Of a stretch of DNA of 64,000 nt, positions 35,272 to 44,663 are shown piece after piece (the stretch's first letter is position 1; the number at the start of each line of letters is the position of its first letter). Location: contig JAJDUI010000037.1 in NCBI GenBank assembly GCA_022826745.1, positions 248,001 to 312,000 of the forward strand, read 5' to 3'. The translations under genes were made by a program, and so were the position numbers. Under the pieces are notes generated by a model. The model saw nothing but the letters and a program-made list of their open reading frames with translations, made no database searches and had not been told where the DNA came from. The DNA is from Thermoanaerobaculia bacterium (GTDB lineage Bacteria; Acidobacteriota; Thermoanaerobaculia; Multivoradales; Multivoraceae).

Positions 35272-36015
35272 ATGAGTGACGAGAACCTCGAACAGGCTGC
35301 ATCCCCCGCGGAGGAGCCCGCGAAGGACGAAGCGACCGCGCTGACGTCCGCCGAGCAGGGCCTGCTGACCTACGTGCAGGAGACCCGCGAGGACAACAAG
35401 ACCTTCCGCTACTCGCTGGGACTGGCGGTCATCCTCCACGGCATCCTGCTGATCGTCAAGCTGCCCGACCTGTACGGCGACGTGGTGGCGCCGCCGCCGA
35501 AGCCCAAGGTCTTCGTCGTGCAGCAGGTGCGCTTCAAGCCGCCACCGCCGAAGGAAGAGCAGCAGATTCCGAAACCGAAGTCGAAGAAGGTCCCGATCCC
35601 CGATCCCACGCCCGACGAGCCGGAGCCGATCCGGATCGACGAGCCCGAGGAGATCGACATCCCCGAGGTCGACGATCTCGATCTCTTCGACCTTCCCGAG
35701 GCGCCGCCTCCGCCGGAACCGACCGGGCCGATCTATGTCACCGGCGACGTGACGAAGCCGGAGAAGATCACCGACATCCAGCCCCAGTACACCGAGATCG
35801 CGCGCAAGGCGCGGATCCAGGGCGTCGTGATCCTCCAGGCGACGATCGACAAGAACGGCGATATCACCGACATCAAGGTCCTGAAGCCTCTGCCGATGGG
35901 CCTTGCCGAAGCCGCCGTGTCGGCCGTGCAGCAGTGGAAGTTCAAGCCGGCGACGCTGAACGGCAAGCCGGTCGCCGTGTACTACAACCTGACCGTCAAC
36001 TTCCAGCTCCAGTAG
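35272..36015 (+). CDS. tonB: Energy transducer TonB
   Basis: A 247-residue protein with a cytoplasmic N-terminus of about 50 residues, a transmembrane helix at about 46-65 (YSLGLAVILHGILLIVKL), a proline/lysine/glutamate-rich periplasmic spacer (PPPPKEEQQIPKPKSKK onward) and the C-terminal TonB fold: KITDIQPQYTEIARKARIQGVVILQATIDKNGDITDIKVLK and VQQWKFKPATLNGKPV. The longer N-terminal cytoplasmic stretch is unusual for TonB. It uses proton-motive force gathered by ExbB/ExbD to open outer-membrane receptors. No receptor gene is visible in the window. Confidence 0.92.
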   Translation: MSDENLEQAASPAEEPAKDEATALTSAEQGLLTYVQETREDNKTFRYSLGLAVILHGILLIVKLPDLYGDVVAPPPKPKVFVVQQVRFKPPPPKEEQQIPKPKSKKVPIPDPTPDEPEPIRIDEPEEIDIPEVDDLDLFDLPEAPPPPEPTGPIYVTGDVTKPEKITDIQPQYTEIARKARIQGVVILQATIDKNGDITDIKVLKPLPMGLAEAAVSAVQQWKFKPATLNGKPVAVYYNLTVNFQLQ

Positions 36016-36034
36016 AGCGGAGGATCACGGCCCA

Positions 36035-37210
36035 ATGACTACTCGCCGATCCGTACTCGCACTTGCTGTTGTCTGCGCACTGCTGACCGCGTCGGTGGCC
36101 TTCGCCGGCTGGGACGAAGGCGTCGCCGCATTCAGGTCCGGCAACTACGCTCAGGCGATCGCTGAGTTCCAGCAGTTCGTCGAGGAGCGCCCGGACCAGC
36201 AGGCCGGCTACCAGATGCTGGGCCGTTCCCTGCTCCGGGGCGGCAAGGCTGGCGAAGCGGTTGCCGCGTTCCAGAAGGCGATCGAGATGAAGGCCGACGA
36301 CATTGGCAGCCAGGTGTTGCTGGGTCAGGCCTTCTACCAGAGCGGCAAGCCCAGGGAGTGCATTTCGACCCTGAGCAGGCTCAACATCGGCGGGCTGCCG
36401 GCGAACATCCAGGTCGGGGTGTACGAGACGCGCGGCGCCAGTTACGCGCGGCTGGGCAACACCGGCAGTGCGGCTGCCGACCTGGGGAGGGTTGCCGACC
36501 TGAAGCCCAGTGACGCCAAGGCCCGCTTCGATTACGGGCAGATGCTCCATAACGATGCGCAGCTCGACCCGGCGATCGCTGCCTACGAGCGGGCGATCTC
36601 GATGGACGGTAGCCAGGCGGAGTGGAAGAGGGTTCTGGTGAATGCCCTGAAGGTCAAGGGTCGGCGCACCCAGGGCTCAGCCAAGACCGGCATCTACCGC
36701 AAGGCCGAAGACGTGGCGAGGAGCCTGGTTGGAAGCAGCCCCTCCTACGACAACCTGTTGCTGCTCGGCGAGGTTCAGCTCGGAGGCAAGAACTATGAGT
36801 CGGCGGCTTCGACGTTCCAGCAGGGGATCTCGAAGAAGAGCAACGACTGGCACGCGCACTTCTACCTCGGGCAGGCCTTCGGCTCCCTTGAGCGTTTCAG
36901 CGACGCCGAGGGACCGCTGAACACGGCCCTTCCTCTGGCTTCCGACGAGGCCGACAAGAAGGCGATCCTGGACTATCTCGGCTTCGTGCTCTCGAAGCAG
37001 AACAAGTACGAACCGGCGATCTCGGCCTACGAGCGGGCGGGCAACGCGGCTGGCGCTGCCCGGGTGCGTGAGAACCAGCAGATCGCTCAGGAGAACAGGG
37101 AAGCCGACGAGTTCAACGAGAACATCGCGGAACTGGAACGCCAGCGCGAGGAACTCCGCCGGCAGCTCGAAGAGGTTCCCGGAGCGACGAACGAGCCTCC
37201 GCGCCGGTAG
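36035..37210 (+). CDS. Periplasmic TPR protein A (first of two tandem paralogues)
   Basis: A 391-residue protein with a signal peptide (VLALAVVCALLTASVAFA) and TPR-like repeats from about residue 26 to 330 (e.g. YAQAIAEFQQFVEERPDQQ, DAKARFDYGQMLHNDAQLDPAIAAYERAI, YESAASTFQQGISKKSNDWHAHFYLGQAFGSLERFSDAEGPL). A charged coiled-coil follows near the end (NIAELERQREELRRQLE) and the protein finishes EPPRR. It begins 19 bases after TonB, so it is part of the operon. Its neighbour at 37323 is the same design. A scaffold in the TonB complex or a carrier of nutrient-uptake components is inference. Confidence 0.8.
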   Translation: MTTRRSVLALAVVCALLTASVAFAGWDEGVAAFRSGNYAQAIAEFQQFVEERPDQQAGYQMLGRSLLRGGKAGEAVAAFQKAIEMKADDIGSQVLLGQAFYQSGKPRECISTLSRLNIGGLPANIQVGVYETRGASYARLGNTGSAAADLGRVADLKPSDAKARFDYGQMLHNDAQLDPAIAAYERAISMDGSQAEWKRVLVNALKVKGRRTQGSAKTGIYRKAEDVARSLVGSSPSYDNLLLLGEVQLGGKNYESAASTFQQGISKKSNDWHAHFYLGQAFGSLERFSDAEGPLNTALPLASDEADKKAILDYLGFVLSKQNKYEPAISAYERAGNAAGAARVRENQQIAQENREADEFNENIAELERQREELRRQLEEVPGATNEPPRR

Positions 37211-37257
37211 GTCCTCCAGCCGGCTGAGTAGGTCGGAATAGGCCCCCGTTGGTCGGG

Positions 37258-37292
37258 TGTTGGGATCTGGCATCAGTTGCCAGATCCCAACA
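37258..37292 (+). terminator. 15-bp perfect hairpin between the two TPR genes
   Basis: Bases 37258-37272 (TGTTGGGATCTGGCA) pair perfectly with 37278-37292 around TCAGT. No T-run follows, so it may be an attenuator, an RNA-stability element or a processing site rather than a strong terminator. The downstream TPR gene starts 30 bases later without an obvious promoter. Confidence 0.6.
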
Positions 37293-37322
37293 GTCAACGC
37301 CCGTGACCATCGGAGTGGCCCC

Positions 37323-38495
37323 ATGACCAATCGGCGATCCACGCTCGTTCTGACCGCGTTCTGCCTCCTGCTGACCGCCAGCGCCACCTTCGCTGACTAC
37401 GATGCGGGGGCTGCCGCCTTCAGGGCGGGGAACTTCGAGTTGGCCGCGGCCGAGTTCCAGAAGTTTGTCGAGGAGCGGCCCGATGAGCCGCAGGGCTACC
37501 ACATGCTGGGTCGCTCCCTCATCTTCGCGGGGAGGCCGGGCGACGCGGTCGCGCCGCTGCGGAAGGCCATCGAGTTGAATCCGAACGATGTCCCCAGCCG
37601 TGTCTTTCTCGGGCGGGCTTTCGACGAGAACGAGAAGCCCGATGAGTGCATCGCGACGCTGAACCGGCTGGACATCGATAGTTTGCCGAAACAGGTGCAG
37701 ATCCAGGTGTACCAGAGGCGAGGTCGTAGCCACGCGAAGCTGGGGAACACGGGAAGCGCCGCGGTCGACTTCGGCAGAGTGGCCGATCTCAAGCCGGGCG
37801 ATGCGAAAGCGCGCTTCGACTACGGCAAGAAGCTGCAGGACGACGCACAGCTGGATGCGGCCATCGCCGCCCTCGAGCGTGCGACGTCGATGGACGGCAG
37901 CAGGAGGGAATGGAAGGAGGTCCTGGTCAACGCCCTGAAGATCAAGGGGCGGAGGACCGAAGGCGAAGCGAAGATCGCGGTGTATGGCGGAGCCGAGGAT
38001 GTGGCCAGGAGCCTGGTCGGTAGCGATTCCTCCTACGACAACCTTCTGCTGCTCGCTGAGGTTCAACTCGGTGGAAAGAACTACGAGTCGGCCGTCTCGA
38101 CGCTGCAGCAAGCCATCTCGAAGAGAGCAGGCGACTGGCATGCTCACCTCTACCTCGGACAGGCCTACGGATCGCTCGAGCGCTACGGGGACGCGGAAGT
38201 ACCGCTGACCAGGGCCCTGGAGCTGGCCTCGGACGAGGACTCGAAGCAGATCTGGGCGTATCTCGCCTTCGTGTTCGAGAAGCAGAAGAAGTTCACCGAG
38301 GCGATCGAGGCTTACGGGAGGGCTGCGGATCCGGACGGCGCCGCCCGCGTGCGCGAGAACGAGGGGATCGCTGCCGACAACAGGGAAGCCGACGAGCACA
38401 ATGCCACGATCGAGGTGATCAGGACACGGATGGACGAGATCCAGGGGGAGCTGGACGAACTCACCGGGGGCGCGAAGGAGCCGCCGCGCCGCTAG
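37323..38495 (+). CDS. Periplasmic TPR protein B (second tandem paralogue)
   Basis: A 390-residue protein with a signal peptide (TLVLTAFCLLLTASATFA) and the same TPR arrangement as the preceding gene, with extended near-identity (e.g. GNTGSAAVDFGRVADLKPGDAKARFDYGK against GNTGSAAADLGRVADLKPSDAKARFDYGQ). It also ends in a charged helix and EPPRR. ATG 37323 is used; an upstream in-frame ATG at 37257 lies inside the hairpin region and would disrupt the signal peptide. The pair is a clear tandem duplication that has since diverged. Confidence 0.8.
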   Translation: MTNRRSTLVLTAFCLLLTASATFADYDAGAAAFRAGNFELAAAEFQKFVEERPDEPQGYHMLGRSLIFAGRPGDAVAPLRKAIELNPNDVPSRVFLGRAFDENEKPDECIATLNRLDIDSLPKQVQIQVYQRRGRSHAKLGNTGSAAVDFGRVADLKPGDAKARFDYGKKLQDDAQLDAAIAALERATSMDGSRREWKEVLVNALKIKGRRTEGEAKIAVYGGAEDVARSLVGSDSSYDNLLLLAEVQLGGKNYESAVSTLQQAISKRAGDWHAHLYLGQAYGSLERYGDAEVPLTRALELASDEDSKQIWAYLAFVFEKQKKFTEAIEAYGRAADPDGAARVRENEGIAADNREADEHNATIEVIRTRMDEIQGELDELTGGAKEPPRR

Positions 38496-38537
38496 GCGGA
38501 GCCGGCCGCGCGGCCGCCGTCGTTCCATCGCTAGCCG

Positions 38538-40028
<1,491 letters not shown>

Positions 40029-40070
40029 GGCCGTCTCAATGGCCGCGGCATCCTACAGCAGGCCCTCCCG

Positions 40071-40769
40071 GTGAATGGCCCGTCGGCGGGTGTCGCACTC
40101 GAGGTCTACCGCCGCGGGCCGGTGTGGGCCGCGTTTCTCGGCGCGGTGCCGCAAGGGGGAGCAGCCGGACCGGAGGACGCCCTCGAGGTTCTGGCGGGCC
40201 GGGTTCCCGCGGCGGCGGCGGCAGCGCCGGCCTGGCTTCGCCAGCGGCACGGCGCCGCCGCGCTGAGAGCGCCGGGTCCCGGACCGACCGGCGATGGAGA
40301 TGCGCTGATCGTGTCGGCGTCCGGAGTCGCGGCCACGGTCTTCGTCGCCGACTGTGTGCCAGTGCTGATTGCCGCCGGCGACTCGGTGGCCGCGGTTCAC
40401 GCCGGCTGGCGTGGGCTTGCGAAGGGCGTTCTGGCCTCGGCCGTCCGCGAGTTGAACGGTGATTCGTCCGGTGACGGGGCGCCGGCGGAAGCCTGGATCG
40501 GTCCGGCGATCGGACCTTGTTGCTATGAGGTCGGCGAAGACGTTGCCGTTCAGGTGGAGTCCCGGAGCGGCGCGGAGGTGGTCACTCGACGACCCGGCCG
40601 GAAGCCCCGCCTCGACCTGCCGCTGGCCGCTTCGCGGCAGTTAGCCGGTCTGGGCGTCGGCCAGGTCTCGACCGTGGAACGCTGCGTGCGTTGCAGTCCC
40701 GACTGGTGGAGCTACCGTCGGGACGGCGCCCGGGCGGGCCGCAACTACGGGTTCATCTGGCGCGACTAG
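40071..40769 (+). CDS. pgeF: PgeF/YfiH-family protein (LACC1-like purine nucleoside phosphorylase / peptidoglycan editing factor)
   Basis: A 232-residue protein of the DUF152/YfiH family. It has WLRQRHGA, VFVADCVPVLIA, VAAVHAGWRGLAKGV (metal-binding His) and IGPAIGPCCYEVGEDV (metal-binding Cys), a C-terminal CVRCSPDWWSYRRDGARAGRNYGFIW. Members have been assigned as peptidoglycan editing factor PgeF, purine nucleoside phosphorylase and laccase-like activities. GTG 40071 is chosen; the longer frame from 39939 would overlap gatB on the other strand. It is 42 bases from gatB. Confidence 0.88.
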   Translation: MNGPSAGVALEVYRRGPVWAAFLGAVPQGGAAGPEDALEVLAGRVPAAAAAAPAWLRQRHGAAALRAPGPGPTGDGDALIVSASGVAATVFVADCVPVLIAAGDSVAAVHAGWRGLAKGVLASAVRELNGDSSGDGAPAEAWIGPAIGPCCYEVGEDVAVQVESRSGAEVVTRRPGRKPRLDLPLAASRQLAGLGVGQVSTVERCVRCSPDWWSYRRDGARAGRNYGFIWRD

Positions 40770-40772
40770 GTC

Positions 40773-41072
40773 TTACTGGCGGGAAGTCCGGCTGCGGGCC
40801 TTGCGCGTCGGGTCGATCCCCACGGACCGGAGGAAGGCGAGGTCGCGGCCGTCGATCCTGAAGGGCGGAGCCGGTACAGGCCGACGATTCGCTTCGTCCT
40901 CGGTGTCGGCCTCGTCGTCGCTCTCGAACGGTTTGCAGTCGAGGAAGAGGTTCAGCGTGTAGCCTTCCTGCCGGATCGACTCGAGCCGGTCGTGGACCTC
41001 GGACGAGTCCGCGATCGCTTCGCACAGGGAGCGGGTGAGGTCTTCGAGCAGTTGCTTGAGCCGGGGTTCCAT
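40773..41072 (-). CDS. Small acidic conserved-looking hypothetical protein
   Basis: A 99-residue protein with an amphipathic N-terminal helix (LKQLLEDLTRSLCEAIADSSEVHDRLESIRQEGY), LNLFLDC, an acidic linker (ESDDEADTEDEAN) and a basic C-terminus (FLRSVGIDPTRKARSRTSRQ). I do not recognise a family. It sits between the pgeF end (3 bases) and the kinase gene, with its ATG sharing CATG (41070-41073) with the divergent kinase start. Codon use and packing suggest a real gene. Confidence 0.6.
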   Translation of the reverse strand: MEPRLKQLLEDLTRSLCEAIADSSEVHDRLESIRQEGYTLNLFLDCKPFESDDEADTEDEANRRPVPAPPFRIDGRDLAFLRSVGIDPTRKARSRTSRQ

Positions 41073-42123
41073 GGCAACGAGATCATTATCCCAAAGAGAC
41101 GCTCCGCGCGACAGTCGGGATCCGCTACGGGACGATCAGGATGTCTGGGGGCCGATCGTCGAAGGGCTTGGAGCCGCGGGCTTCCGGCCTGCTTCCTTCG
41201 AGCCGCTGGCCGGCGACGTTTCCGCTCGGCGCTATGCGCGGCTGCGTCTCGCGGGCGGCGAGCAGTTCGTCGTCTGCGCCTACCCGGGCGACATGGCCGA
41301 CGTGGCGTCGCGCTTCCTGGCCGCGACGGAGCTGCTGGGCTCGGTCGGCGTGCCGCTGCCGGAAGTCGAACGGCACTCGCTGGGCGAGCCGGTCTGGATC
41401 CTCCTGGAAGACCTGGGACCAGAGACGGTCTTCGACCGGTGGAAGGGCGGGGGTCTGAGTCCGGCCGCGCTGGACCGGTTCCTGACGGCGGCGGTGGCTC
41501 ACATCGGCCGAATCCAGCTCCTGTCTTCCGACGGTGTGCGCGCTCTGGGCTCGCCGCCGCTCGAACGGGAGCTGCTGATGGCGGAGCTCGACCTGACCTG
41601 GGAGCGCTTTCTCGAGCCGCGGGGATTGGTGGGAGACCGGATCCTGGCCGAGCAGCTGCGCGCTTTCTGCGAAGCCGTGTGCGATCGTCTGGGCTCGGCG
41701 GCGCCCGTGCCCTGTCATCGCGACTTCATGGTCCGCAACCTGATGCTGCGGACCTCGGACCGGGACGGTGTGGAACCGGAGGTCGTCGTGATCGATCACC
41801 AGGACCTGCGCCTGGGCCCGCCGCACTATGACCTGGCCTCGCTTCTGAACGACAGCCTGACGCTCACCGCCGGCCGGCGGCGGGACCATCTGGCGACGCG
41901 GGAGGAAGACACCGAAGAGCTTGCCCTCTACCACGCCGCGGTGGCGCAGCGGATGCTCAAGATAGCCGGCACGTTCGCCCACTTCGCCGCGCTCGGCAAC
42001 GAGCGTCACCTGCCGTTGATTCCCCCCGCCCTGCGGCGGTTCTTCGACGCGCTGGACGCGCTTCCCGAGGGCCGTGAGCTCGCACCCCGCCTGCGCCGGG
42101 AGTGGGCGGCGTTCAACTGCTAG
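41071..42123 (+). CDS. Aminoglycoside-phosphotransferase-fold kinase, AmgK-like (amino sugar kinase)
   Basis: A 350-residue APH-fold kinase. It has FEPLAGDVSARRYARLRL (nucleotide-binding N-lobe), WILLEDLG, the catalytic loop VPCHRDFMVRNLML (HxDxxxxN) and VVIDHQDLRLGPPHYDLASLLND with the metal-binding Asp. These features match AmgK-type N-acetylmuramate/N-acetylglucosamine anomeric kinases of cell-wall recycling more than drug-resistance enzymes. The partner MurU is not adjacent. PgeF lies just upstream and a lytic transglycosylase downstream, so a cell-wall-recycling context is reasonable, though inferred. The start ATG overlaps a divergent start (CATG). Confidence 0.8.
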   Translation: MATRSLSQRDAPRDSRDPLRDDQDVWGPIVEGLGAAGFRPASFEPLAGDVSARRYARLRLAGGEQFVVCAYPGDMADVASRFLAATELLGSVGVPLPEVERHSLGEPVWILLEDLGPETVFDRWKGGGLSPAALDRFLTAAVAHIGRIQLLSSDGVRALGSPPLERELLMAELDLTWERFLEPRGLVGDRILAEQLRAFCEAVCDRLGSAAPVPCHRDFMVRNLMLRTSDRDGVEPEVVVIDHQDLRLGPPHYDLASLLNDSLTLTAGRRRDHLATREEDTEELALYHAAVAQRMLKIAGTFAHFAALGNERHLPLIPPALRRFFDALDALPEGRELAPRLRREWAAFNC

Positions 42124-42175
42124 CGCCCCGAAACCCCTCGCAGGCTCGGTGTTTCGGCCCATCCCGTCCTCTTCC

Positions 42176-42226
42176 AGGAGCTTTCGCCTTGTACCTGCTA
42201 CGCTGCGTCCTGCGGCGAAAGCTCCT
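42176..42226. promoter_or_regulatory. 13-bp inverted repeat upstream of tatA
   Basis: AGGAGCTTTCGCC at 42176-42188 is the exact reverse complement of 42214-42226. The 25-base loop contains TTGTAC (42189-42194) and TACGCT (42198-42203), too close to form a normal -35/-10 pair. It lies 29 bases before the tatA ATG, so it may be an operator, a leader hairpin or the terminator of the kinase gene. Confidence 0.55.
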
Positions 42227-42254
42227 AGAAACCCGACCTCAACAGGAGACCCCC

Positions 42255-42449
42255 ATGCCTTCCATTGGCATCCAAGAGCTTCTCATCATCTTCGTCATCC
42301 TGATGGTCATCTTCGGCGGCAGCAAGCTGCCCCTGCTTGGCCGGGGGATGGGTGAGGGCATCCGCAACTTCAAGCGGGGGCTGCGGGGCGACGACTCCTC
42401 CGAGCTGGAGGAGGAGAACGCGTCTTCGTCAGGCGCCAAGACCAGCTAG
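42255..42449 (+). CDS. tatA: Twin-arginine translocase subunit TatA
   Basis: A 64-residue protein with the TatA/E layout: a short N-terminal transmembrane helix (ELLIIFVILMVIFGG), the FGGSKLPLLGRGMGEGIRNFKRGL amphipathic helix and an acidic, Ser-rich tail. AGGAG at 42243-42247 sits 7 bases before ATG 42255. TatA forms the pore for folded-protein export. TatB and TatC are not in the window. The stop overlaps the convergent transglycosylase gene by 4 bases. Confidence 0.94.
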   Translation: MPSIGIQELLIIFVILMVIFGGSKLPLLGRGMGEGIRNFKRGLRGDDSSELEEENASSSGAKTS

Positions 42450-43195
42450 CCGCCCGCCAGCACCGCGAAGTCGAGTCCGTCCGGATTGACGGCGGCCCAG
42501 GCCGCGCGGTGGTGCGCGATGTAGACACGGAGCACGCTGTTCGTGAAGCCGCGCGTCTCGCGGAAGGGGGGGAAACCGCCGAAACGGTCGACCCTGCCGG
42601 GTCCCGCGTTGTAGCCGGCGAGAGCCAGGACGAGGTCGTTGTCGAAGCGGCGCAGCAGGTAGGCCAGGTAACTCACGCCCGCGTCGAGGTTCTGACCGGG
42701 GTCGTAGGCATCCGCGACTCCCAACTGCTCGGCGGTCGTCGGCATCATCTGCATCAGACCGAGGGCACCCCGGGGCGAGACCGCCTCCGTGTCGAACGAG
42801 GATTCAGCCTGGACGATGGCCGCCACGAGGAGCGGGTCGACGCCGTGACGCTCGGCGGCGTCGAGGATCAGGTCACCGTACGGAACACGCTGCATCCGCT
42901 CGCGGACCGCGTCCTCGTCGGCGGCGCCGATGAAGAGCTCGAAGCTCTCCCGGCGCGACGGAATGCGCTCGTACAGGGGACCCCCTCCCAGGTAGACGGA
43001 GGCGGCTCCGGCCGACGGTTCAAGCCACGCCTGAATCTGCTCCAGGAGAACGATGTCTTCCAGAGGGGGCGACATGGGCAGCGGTTCCATGTGCCGACCG
43101 GGCGCGGTTTCGCGGGGCGTGGCGGCCAGTATGGCTGCCGCCGCCACGGTCATGGCTATGGCCCGGTTCCGGAGGCGGGGTTTCCGTGTAGTCAT
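42446..43195 (-). CDS. Lytic transglycosylase (SLT domain), exported
   Basis: A 249-residue protein with a signal peptide (AIAMTVAAAAILAATP) and a C-terminal SLT/goose-lysozyme-like domain from about residue 100: GVDPLLVAAIVQAESSFDTEAVSPRGALGLMQMMPTTAEQLG, with the catalytic Glu in QAESSF, LDAGVSYLAYLLRRF and LALAGYNAGPGRVDRF. It cleaves peptidoglycan, producing anhydromuropeptides. The preceding 60 residues are a linker of unknown role. Nearby AmgK-like kinase and PgeF support a peptidoglycan turnover neighbourhood. Confidence 0.92.
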   Translation of the reverse strand: MTTRKPRLRNRAIAMTVAAAAILAATPRETAPGRHMEPLPMSPPLEDIVLLEQIQAWLEPSAGAASVYLGGGPLYERIPSRRESFELFIGAADEDAVRERMQRVPYGDLILDAAERHGVDPLLVAAIVQAESSFDTEAVSPRGALGLMQMMPTTAEQLGVADAYDPGQNLDAGVSYLAYLLRRFDNDLVLALAGYNAGPGRVDRFGGFPPFRETRGFTNSVLRVYIAHHRAAWAAVNPDGLDFAVLAGG

Positions 43196-43240
43196 CGGGA
43201 TGTCTGCTGGCAGGCGTCTTGGTATCCGCGGGCCGCACTT

Positions 43241-43279
43241 CGGCGCCCGACCTCTGTGCGGCGGCCTCTTCGGGCGCCG
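43241..43279 (-). promoter_or_regulatory. 10-bp inverted repeat in the gap between the HTH gene and the transglycosylase gene
   Basis: CGGCGCCCGA (43241-43250) pairs perfectly with TCGGGCGCCG (43270-43279) around a 19-base loop. It lies in the 206-base gap between the HTH gene's stop and the transglycosylase start. It may end transcription from the HTH gene or act in the leader of the transglycosylase gene. The rest of this gap shows nothing convincing. Confidence 0.4.
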
Positions 43280-43401
43280 GAGCGTCAGGCGCTTGCTGCC
43301 AATGGGAGCAAGCGACCGTGTCCCATGAGCAAGCTGTATGCCAATCTGATGCGCGTCGGATGAAGGTCCGAGACGGCGGGCCTGCGATGCGTTTCAGCGC
43401 G

Positions 43402-43695
43402 TTAGCTCGACTGAGTCCTCTTGCTGGAGCCTCGGTAGTCGGCGGCTTGTATCTGAAGCGCGGCGACCTTGTTTCTCAGCGTGTTGCGATGGAGGCCCAG
43501 GTGGTTTGCCGAGCTGGTGAGGTTTCCTTGGTTGAGTCGTAGGGAAGCGAGGATGAACTGCCGTTCGAAGATCCCGCGGGCCTGTGCCAGAGTGACGCCC
43601 TGGGAAGCCAATTGGTTCACGAGGCGGTCAAGCTGGCCGTTGAGATCTTCGTTCGCGTCGTCCGGAGAGCGGTCGTCTGGGCTGAGTGACTTCAA
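43402..43695 (-). CDS. Fis-type helix-turn-helix protein (short)
   Basis: A 97-residue protein. The C-terminal part (QFILASLRLNQGNLTSSANHLGLHRNTLRNKVAALQI) is a Fis/NtrC C-terminal-type HTH with the characteristic NxxxxAxxLGLxRxTLRxK pattern. The first 45 residues have no AAA+ or receiver domain. It may be a stand-alone Fis-like nucleoid or activator protein. TTG at 43695 is the only in-frame candidate start. The gene and its upstream 90 bases are visibly less GC-rich than the surroundings. Confidence 0.72.
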   Translation of the reverse strand: MKSLSPDDRSPDDANEDLNGQLDRLVNQLASQGVTLAQARGIFERQFILASLRLNQGNLTSSANHLGLHRNTLRNKVAALQIQAADYRGSSKRTQSS

Positions 43696-43719
43696 CGCGA
43701 TTCCGATGCAGAAACAGCG

Positions 43720-43725
43720 ATTTTA
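43720..43725 (-). promoter_or_regulatory. Candidate -10 box upstream of the HTH gene
   Basis: On the minus strand TAAAAT lies 24 bases before the TTG start at 43695, within CTTGTGCTAAAATCGC. No strong -35 box is present at 16-18 bases; only a weak GCAGAA. It stands out against GC-rich surroundings. A -10 role is tentative. Confidence 0.35.
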
Positions 43726-43787
43726 GCACAAGGTTTCGGCGTTTCTGCCCTTCGGAAGGCCCCCTTTTGGGGCGACGACGATCTGAT

Positions 43788-44663
43788 TCAGTTGTCGACG
43801 TTCTCTTCCGTGCGCGGACCATCCGGTCGATTCGGGTCCGGTCGGATGGGCGAGGCCGGCAGTCTGGTTCGGAGCCTGCGGAGCTGCTCCTCCGAAGGCG
43901 CCTTCTTGATCCAGGGGCTGTCTGGAAACTCGCTGCGCAGCCGGTCGCAGGCTTCGCGCAGGTACTCGTAGCGGTCGAGTCCCAACCGGCTCGGAATCTG
44001 CTGGAGCACCAGCCGGTACGTGAGGCACATGTGGGCGAGGATCTTGTCGGGCTCCGGGTAGTCCGGGTACTGCTCGAGCATCTCCCTGAAGCGATTTCCC
44101 GCAGCAGTGGGAGTACGGAAACGGTAGTAGAAGGCCCCGACGACGAACTCGTGCTCCGCCACGTGGTTGCGGACCTCGACGATGCGTTGCGCCGCCTGAC
44201 CGGCGAACTGACTGGTCGGATACAGCCGGCGGACGTTCTCGAACTCCGTCAGCGCCTGCCGGGCCGTCTGTTGATCGCGGTCGGGCTTCTCCATTCGCTC
44301 GGCGAGCGAGGCCGCGAGACGGAACTGGGCGTACGCCGCCTGGTCGGAGGTCGGGAACCGGTTCAGGAAGTCCCGGTAGCGCTGCTCGGCTTCGACGTAC
44401 GACTGGTAGCCGCCGCGCAGGAACAGGGCGTCCGCGGCAAGCAGCAGTCCTTCACGGCCGGTCTCGGAGTTCGGTTCGACCTCGAAGGCGTGGACGAGAT
44501 GTTCGCGCGCCTGCGTGAACTTCTCGTCTTCCAGCAGTTGCTTGCCGATCTCCAGGGCCTCGGCCGACGAGAGCCGCAGGATGGGGTCGTCCTTGACGCC
44601 ACCGCACGCGGCGGTCAGGGCCAGCGCGGCCGCCAGCAGGATCTCCGCGCCGCGACGGCTCAT
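43788..44663 (-). CDS. bamD: Outer-membrane protein assembly factor BamD
   Basis: A 291-residue lipoprotein with a signal peptide and lipobox-like LTAACGG (Cys at about residue 20). TPR repeats follow: QLLEDEKFTQAREHLVHAFEVEP, YVEAEQRYRDFLNRFPTSDQAAYAQFRLAASLAERM and AREALTEFENVRRLYPTSQFA-like segments (ARQALTEFENVRRLYPTSQFAG), then GAFYYRFRTPTAAGNRFREMLEQYPDYPEPDKILAHM, as in BamD. It is the essential partner of BamA in inserting outer-membrane proteins. It overlaps the rpe stop (ATGA). A hairpin GCCCC/GGGGC near 43770-43785 downstream could be its terminator. Confidence 0.88.
   Translation of the reverse strand: MSRRGAEILLAAALALTAACGGVKDDPILRLSSAEALEIGKQLLEDEKFTQAREHLVHAFEVEPNSETGREGLLLAADALFLRGGYQSYVEAEQRYRDFLNRFPTSDQAAYAQFRLAASLAERMEKPDRDQQTARQALTEFENVRRLYPTSQFAGQAAQRIVEVRNHVAEHEFVVGAFYYRFRTPTAAGNRFREMLEQYPDYPEPDKILAHMCLTYRLVLQQIPSRLGLDRYEYLREACDRLRSEFPDSPWIKKAPSEEQLRRLRTRLPASPIRPDPNRPDGPRTEENVDN

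Noticed and set aside
33244..35439. 731-codon open frame on the minus strand
   Set aside because: It is opposite ruvC, exbB, both exbD genes and tonB, all of which have strong motifs.
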